Shown: positions 23,681 to 27,459 of the stretch, piece by piece | How positions within the stretch are numbered: the first letter of the stretch is position 1 | How the letters are laid out: every line of letters begins with the position of its first letter | DNA from: JBPCRW01 sp050996405 | Lineage (GTDB): Bacteria; Acidobacteriota; Blastocatellia; Pyrinomonadales; Pyrinomonadaceae | Length of the DNA: 27,459 bases | Reading direction: 5' to 3' | Assembly: GCA_050996405.1 (NCBI GenBank) | Contig: JBPCRW010000001.1 | Coordinates: forward strand, 1 to 27,459 | Translations under genes and position numbers: made by a program | Notes under the pieces: generated by a model | Told to the model about the DNA's origin: nothing | What the model saw: the letters and a program-made list of their open reading frames with translations, nothing else | The model's database searches: none

Positions 23681-24493
23681 ATGAAAAATTTTATCAAACT
23701 AACATTGTGTTTAATTTTTTTAGCGGCGGCGCAAAATTTTTCGGCGCAAAATGTTAAGGACGAGTTTCTCCGGCGCGAAGTAAAAATCGGTGGAGAAACT
23801 TACGGTTATCGCGTTTATGTGCCGCAAAATCGGGATGTGAAGAAGAAATTGCCCGTAATGATGTTTTTGCACGGCAACGGCGCGAATGGAACGGACAACG
23901 AAAAACAGGTTGCGGGATTTGAAAAAGTCGTTTTCCAGAATCCTAAAATTTTCAACTTTATTATCGTCTTTCCGCAGGCGCGACCGAATACTTTTTGGAT
24001 TGGCGAGCAAACCGAGCAAGCCTCGAAAGCCTTAGACCAAACAATCGCGGAATTTAACGGCGACTCGCAAAGATTGTATTTAGCGGGTCATTCGATGGGC
24101 GGTTACGGAACTTGGACGACAGCCGCTTTGTATCCGCATAAATTCGCCGCGCTCGTGCCGATTTCAGGCGGAATCGTGCCGCCGTTTAAGCTGCCGCCAA
24201 CTGCCAAATTACTTTTTCCGAAGGAACTGATTGCGATTGTAGAATCGCAAAACCCATACGACGCGCTCGCCGAAAAAATCGGCAACACGCCCGTTTGGGA
24301 TTTTCACGGCGCGGAAGATGAAGCAGTTCCCGTGACGGAATCGAGAAACATTATCGCCGCGTTAAAGAAAAAGGGAAACAAAAATGTCAATTACACGGAA
24401 TATCCGAAAACCGACCATAACGGCGCGCTGATAAAGGCTTTTTCAGAACCAAAACTTTACAAATGGCTTGCCGAACAAAAATTGAACAAATGA
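23681..24493 (+). CDS. Secreted alpha/beta hydrolase (phospholipase/carboxylesterase-like)
   Basis: The 270-residue protein has a cleavable signal peptide: KNFIKLTLCLIFLAAA, with a likely cut after NFSA near residue 22. The catalytic triad is readable: nucleophile in GHSMGGYGTW (Ser about residue 146), Asp in FHGAEDEAVP (about 211), His in KTDHNGAL (about 248). FLHGNGANG gives the oxyanion strand. This resembles extracellular or periplasmic esterases of the dienelactone hydrolase, feruloyl-esterase or LpqC/PhaZ type that act on plant or polymer esters. The 3' end overlaps the next gene by four bases (ATGA), so the two are co-translated. The substrate is not determined. Confidence 0.88.
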   Translation: MKNFIKLTLCLIFLAAAQNFSAQNVKDEFLRREVKIGGETYGYRVYVPQNRDVKKKLPVMMFLHGNGANGTDNEKQVAGFEKVVFQNPKIFNFIIVFPQARPNTFWIGEQTEQASKALDQTIAEFNGDSQRLYLAGHSMGGYGTWTTAALYPHKFAALVPISGGIVPPFKLPPTAKLLFPKELIAIVESQNPYDALAEKIGNTPVWDFHGAEDEAVPVTESRNIIAALKKKGNKNVNYTEYPKTDHNGALIKAFSEPKLYKWLAEQKLNK

Positions 24494-25491
24494 ATCTTTT
24501 CGAGCTAACAAAAACTTTAATCAATATTCCATCGGTTTCCGACAACGAGCAGGCTGTCGGATTTTTCCTGCGCGATTATCTTCAATCACTCGGCTGGAAA
24601 GTCAAACTGCAAGCCGTTTCGGAAAATCAAAATAATGTTATCGCTTATTTAAACGATACGCCGCGCGTTTTTTTTTCGACGCATTTGGACGTTGTGCCGC
24701 CGCATATTAAGGCGAGCGAAGACGCGGAGAAAATTTACGGGCGCGGCGCGTGCGATGCCAAAGGAATTATCGCGTCCGAAATTATGTCGGCGGAAAAATT
24801 GCGGCAACAGGGAATTAACGACATCGGTTTGCTGTTCACGGTTGACGAGGAACAGGGCAGCACGGGCGCGCGGGCGGCAAATCTTCATCCAATCGCGGCG
24901 AAATGCAAATACTTAATTAACGGCGAACCGACCGATAACGAACTCGGAATCGGCTCGAAAGGTTCGCTCAGATTTCTCATCAAAACGCAGGGCAAAGCCG
25001 CGCATTCCGCTTACCCCGAAGAAGGCGAATCGGCAATTGAAAAACTGCTGGAAATTTTAGCGGACGTGCGAAAAATCGAATTTCCCGCGAACGAATTTTT
25101 CGGCGAAACGACCTGCAATATCGGCACAATTTCCGGCGGGCTGAAAACAAACATTGTCGCGCCGCACGCGGAAGCCGGTTTGCACATTCGTCTGGCGACC
25201 GACGAAAAATCAATTTTAAAAATGCTGGAAAAAACGATTGCGGGACGCGGGAGTATCGAAATTATGTCAGTCGCCAAACCTGTGAAAATGCTCGCCGTCG
25301 AAGGTTTCCGGCAAAAAGTTGTGCGTTTTACAACCGACATTCCGCATCTTTCAAATTGGGGAATGCCGCTGCTTTTGGGCGCGGGTTCGATTCTCGTCGC
25401 GCATACAAGCGGCGAATTCGTGCTGAAAAAAGATTTGGAAGAATCAGTCAAACTTTATGTAGATTTAGTAAAGAAATTATTAATCGCGTAA
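24490..25491 (+). CDS. M20-family metallohydrolase (ArgE/DapE/LysK-like deacylase)
   Basis: The 333-residue zinc enzyme has the five-ligand set: STHLDVVPPH (His, around residue 67), YGRGACDAKG (bridging Asp, around 89), VDEEQGSTGA (Glu-Glu, base and ligand), NGEPTDNELG (ligand region near 152) and LVAHTSGEFV (C-terminal His, around 307). GKAAHSAYPEEGESAIEK marks the dimerisation domain. The short length and GEPTDN motif fit N-acetylornithine/N-acetyl-lysine deacetylase or succinyl-diaminopimelate desuccinylase relatives; the gene's neighbour is a secreted esterase, which does not settle this. The ATG at 24490 overlaps the esterase stop; an upstream TTG at 24463 in the same frame is inside that gene and is rejected. 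Confidence 0.88.
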   Translation: MNLFELTKTLINIPSVSDNEQAVGFFLRDYLQSLGWKVKLQAVSENQNNVIAYLNDTPRVFFSTHLDVVPPHIKASEDAEKIYGRGACDAKGIIASEIMSAEKLRQQGINDIGLLFTVDEEQGSTGARAANLHPIAAKCKYLINGEPTDNELGIGSKGSLRFLIKTQGKAAHSAYPEEGESAIEKLLEILADVRKIEFPANEFFGETTCNIGTISGGLKTNIVAPHAEAGLHIRLATDEKSILKMLEKTIAGRGSIEIMSVAKPVKMLAVEGFRQKVVRFTTDIPHLSNWGMPLLLGAGSILVAHTSGEFVLKKDLEESVKLYVDLVKKLLIA

Positions 25492-25509
25492 AAATCTTAA
25501 ATCATTTTC

Positions 25510-25582
25510 GCCGCAAAAAGACACAAAAAAACACAAAAATAATTGCAGCTTTCTTTTTGTGCATTTTGTGCTTTTTTGTGGC
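25510..25582. terminator. A/T-rich inverted repeat between convergent genes
   Basis: gccgcaaaaagacacaaaa on the left pairs imperfectly with ttttgtgcttttttgtggc on the right. It lies between the convergent M20 and rph genes and could terminate both. The repeated cacaaaa words also resemble an interspersed repeat. Confidence 0.5.
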
Positions 25583-25610
25583 AATTCTTCTTATCTCGAA
25601 CTTAGGTGGT

Positions 25611-26330
25611 TTATCCGTTGAGCGCGATTCGCTGAATCGTGAAAAGCTGGTTGATTCCGGTTTCGGCGAGTTCGAGCATTGAATTCATTTGCGCGCGGTT
25701 AAACGGCGCGCGTTCCGCCGTTCCCTGAATCTCGATAAAGTTTCCCGCGCCCGTGCAGACGATATTCATATCGACTTCGGCGGTTGAATCTTCGACATAG
25801 CACAAATCCAGAATCGGCGAGTTTTCGACCATTCCGACGCTGATCGCAGCGACTTCCGAGAGCAGCGGCGATTTTTTCAAGATGCCGTTTGAAACCAATT
25901 TCCGGCACGCCAGAGCGAGCGCGACATATGCGCCCGTAATCGAAGCGCAGCGCGTTCCGCCGTCAGCTAAAATTACGTCGCAGTCAATAAAAATCTGGCG
26001 TTCGCCCAGAGTTTTTGTATCTACGACAGCGCGCAAACTTCTTCCAATCAAACGCTGAATTTCCTGCGTTCTGCCCGATGGTCGATGCGTCTCGCGCTGC
26101 GTGCGCGTATTGGTCGCGCGCGGCAGCATCGCGTATTCCGCCGTTACCCAGCCCGCGCCTTTATTTCGCAGAAACGGCGGAACTTTTTCTTCGACCGTCG
26201 CCGTGCAGATAACTTTTGTGTTGCCGATTTCAATCAACGCCGAGCCTTCGGCATACGGCGAGATGTTCGGCGTGATTTTTGTGTTTCGCAGTTGGTCGCT
26301 CGCGCGTTTATCTTTTCTTTCGTAATTCAT
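25611..26330 (-). CDS. rph: Ribonuclease PH
   Basis: The 239-residue length is exactly typical. The enzyme trims tRNA 3' ends with phosphate, giving nucleoside diphosphates, and forms a hexameric ring. Recognisable blocks are the N-terminal NYERKDKRASDQLR, IGNTKVICTATVEEKVPPFL, GWVTAEYAMLPRATNTR (phosphate and RNA-binding region), SGRTQEIQRLIGRSLRAVVD and DCDVILADGGTRCASITGAY. The C-terminal core is EVDMNIVCTGAGNFIEIQGT. It lies just downstream of murI on the same strand, separated by a 63-bp gap that holds an inverted repeat. Confidence 0.97.
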   Translation of the reverse strand: MNYERKDKRASDQLRNTKITPNISPYAEGSALIEIGNTKVICTATVEEKVPPFLRNKGAGWVTAEYAMLPRATNTRTQRETHRPSGRTQEIQRLIGRSLRAVVDTKTLGERQIFIDCDVILADGGTRCASITGAYVALALACRKLVSNGILKKSPLLSEVAAISVGMVENSPILDLCYVEDSTAEVDMNIVCTGAGNFIEIQGTAERAPFNRAQMNSMLELAETGINQLFTIQRIALNG

Positions 26331-26346
26331 TTCTTTAGTGGTAAAT

Positions 26347-26392
26347 GGTGAGTGGTGAGTTTCGGATTTTCACTATTCACTCGCCACTCATC
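26347..26392. repeat. Inverted repeat between murI and rph
   Basis: ggtgagtggtgagt (26347-26360) and actcgccactcatc (26379-26392) are complementary at 12 of 14 positions. It is built from gtgagtg words like many interspersed hairpins and ends just before the murI stop. It may reduce read-through from murI into rph. Confidence 0.65.
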
Positions 26393-26393
26393 A

Positions 26394-27245
26394 CTAGAAT
26401 AATTCATCCGCGCCGAAAACTTCGACGGCTTCGAGTTTAGCAGGTTTCGCGCCTAAAAATCTTTCGGCGACGCGGGCAAATCTTTCTGCCGCGTCCGTCA
26501 CATAAAAATGGTCTAAATCGTCGCCGAGACGACGCGTTTTTTTTCGCTTTGTTTCCGCGCTTGCCAGATTTTTTTCGGCGAGCAAAACGGCGGTTTCTTC
26601 GGCGCAGGCTTCACCCGAATCAATCAAAATAACATTTTTGCCGACCGTGTCGGCAATCACGTCGCGCAGAATCGGGTAATGCGTGCAGCCTAAAACGAGT
26701 GCTTCGACCTTCGCCTTCAGAATTTTTTCAAGATGCTTTTTTGCAATCGAGCGCGTTTCCGGTTCATTCGTCCAGCCTTCTTCGGCGAGCGGCACAAACA
26801 GCGGGCAAGACGTTTCGATAACTTTTATTCGAGGCGAAATTTTTTCAATCGCTTTTTTATAAGCATGACTTGAAACGGTCGCTTCGGTAGCAATCACGCC
26901 GATTTTATTTTTCGCAAGTTTCGCCGCTTTCCGCGCGCCGGGACCAATGACACCGACGACATCAATGCCGACCGCCGCGCGGATTTTCGGCAACGCCAGA
27001 GCCGAAGCCGTGTTGCACGCCACAACCAAAATTTTAATGCCGCGCGAAGCCAGAAAAAGAGAATTTTCAATCGCGTAGCGTTCGACCGTCGCCAGCGATT
27101 TCGTGCCGTAGGGAACGCGCGCCGTGTCGCCGAGATAAACAAATCTTTCGTTCGGCAAGCGTTCGTGCAAAGCGCGATAAACCGTCAAACCGCCAACGCC
27201 GCTGTCGAAAATTCCAATCGGCTGATTTTGGATTGTTTTAGACAT
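26394..27245 (-). CDS. murI: Glutamate racemase
   Basis: The 283-residue enzyme converts L- to D-glutamate for peptidoglycan. It has IGIFDSGVGGLTVYRALHE (residues 10-28; first catalytic Asp and the Ser), VYLGDTARVPYGTKS, the first catalytic cysteine in VVACNTASALALP (around 76) and the second in ALVLGCTHYPIL (around 190). ATEATVSSHAYKKAI is also typical. The ATG at 27245 is chosen since it leaves the usual short lead before IGIFDSG; an upstream ATG at 27290 in frame adds a hydrophobic stretch not seen in the family. The tail past residue 255 is extended and basic. It is divergent from the permease-like gene. Confidence 0.95.
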   Translation of the reverse strand: MSKTIQNQPIGIFDSGVGGLTVYRALHERLPNERFVYLGDTARVPYGTKSLATVERYAIENSLFLASRGIKILVVACNTASALALPKIRAAVGIDVVGVIGPGARKAAKLAKNKIGVIATEATVSSHAYKKAIEKISPRIKVIETSCPLFVPLAEEGWTNEPETRSIAKKHLEKILKAKVEALVLGCTHYPILRDVIADTVGKNVILIDSGEACAEETAVLLAEKNLASAETKRKKTRRLGDDLDHFYVTDAAERFARVAERFLGAKPAKLEAVEVFGADELF

Positions 27246-27328
27246 CGAAACGAAAAGTAAAAGGATAGTTTCGGAAAATTGAAAAGTCAAAATCGCGCCA
27301 ATGCGAAAACACTAAAACCCTGCTTGAA

Positions 27329-27357
27329 TTGAATCTCTAGCTTAAAGAAAATATAAT
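27329..27357 (+). promoter_or_regulatory. Sigma70-type promoter at the right edge
   Basis: TTGAAT (27329-27334) and a perfect TATAAT (27352-27357) are separated by 17 bases, 15 bases before the ATG at 27373. Confidence 0.7.
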
Positions 27358-27372
27358 CTTGGTTTTGCGCCA

Positions 27373-27459
27373 ATGGACACTCCGCTAATCATAACTTTTG
27401 TCATTCTCATCATCTAGCTGATTCTTTTTCTGACGGATAAAGTTCCCGCCGACCTTGTG
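27373..27459 (+). pseudogene. Start of a permease-like membrane protein, with early in-frame TAG (truncated by window)
   Basis: The frame from the ATG at 27373 reads MDTPLIITFVILII, then TAG at 27415-27417, then LILFLTDKVPADLV to the window end. The pattern (a membrane helix, then LTDKV-ADLV) resembles the N-terminus of SLC13/DASS or ArsB-type permeases, where the same helix runs on without a break. A clear promoter stands in front. The gene may be dead, may start after the TAG, or the base may be an error. Only 29 codons are visible, so family assignment is tentative. Confidence 0.4.

Noticed and set aside
25356..25682. Plus-strand frame 25356-25682 as a small membrane protein (FFLCILCFFVAILLISNLGG)
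   Set aside because: It overlaps the M20 gene and rph in other frames, and the hydrophobic part is read from an A/T-rich inverted repeat.

Overview
The window looks like a chromosomal segment of a free-living heterotrophic bacterium. Gene style, the many small interspersed palindromic repeats and the gene set suggest Acidobacteriota (Blastocatellia-like). That placement is an inference from memory of similar genomes, not something the sequence proves. All three stop codons are used normally by intact genes. I see no tRNA, rRNA or CRISPR array.

Region 1 (1-7528) is a central and organic-acid metabolism block: the 3' part of a pyruvate-oxidase-like thiamine-diphosphate enzyme, a mandelate-racemase-type enolase-superfamily enzyme, a large FAD / Fe-S / CCG-domain dehydrogenase now split by an in-frame TAA, a decayed DUF486 membrane gene, and dihydrolipoyl dehydrogenase with a good sigma70-type promoter. 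Palindromic repeats punctuate this region. One of them sits in frame inside the dehydrogenase with a 9-bp target duplication, and another supplies the stop codon of the enolase-superfamily gene.

Region 2 (7529-9396) is a gene-poor scar. It holds the lpd downstream region with a strong terminator, the 3' remnant of an unknown gene, and a decayed IS630-family element that itself carries a 130-bp palindromic element with a 4-bp target duplication.

Region 3 (9397-19350) holds an acetyl/acetoacetyl-CoA-synthetase-like enzyme, a CaCA-family cation exchanger, and an aspartate-family amino-acid block: SDR paralogue 1, a small membrane protein, a SAM-II-type riboswitch, metY, metX, SDR paralogue 2 and lysC. 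The riboswitch comes with a visible terminator and a competing antiterminator. MetX acetylates homoserine, MetY sulfhydrylates the product to homocysteine, and LysC makes the upstream aspartyl phosphate, so the block fits methionine/lysine/threonine supply under SAM feedback.

Region 4 (19352-23584) is the most unusual part. An XPB-like helicase is coupled to lysC. A Bax1/DUF790 nuclease lies about 1.6 kb downstream on the other strand. Between them are a DUF433/DUF5615 toxin-antitoxin-like pair and an AT-rich orphan gene. The last 45 bp of the helicase gene are repeated exactly on the far side of the toxin-antitoxin pair, so this pair looks like an insertion at the helicase 3' end.

Region 5 (23681-27459) holds a secreted alpha/beta hydrolase overlapping an M20 deacylase/peptidase, then murI and rph on the minus strand. 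At the right edge is the start of a permease-like gene with a clear promoter but an early in-frame TAG.
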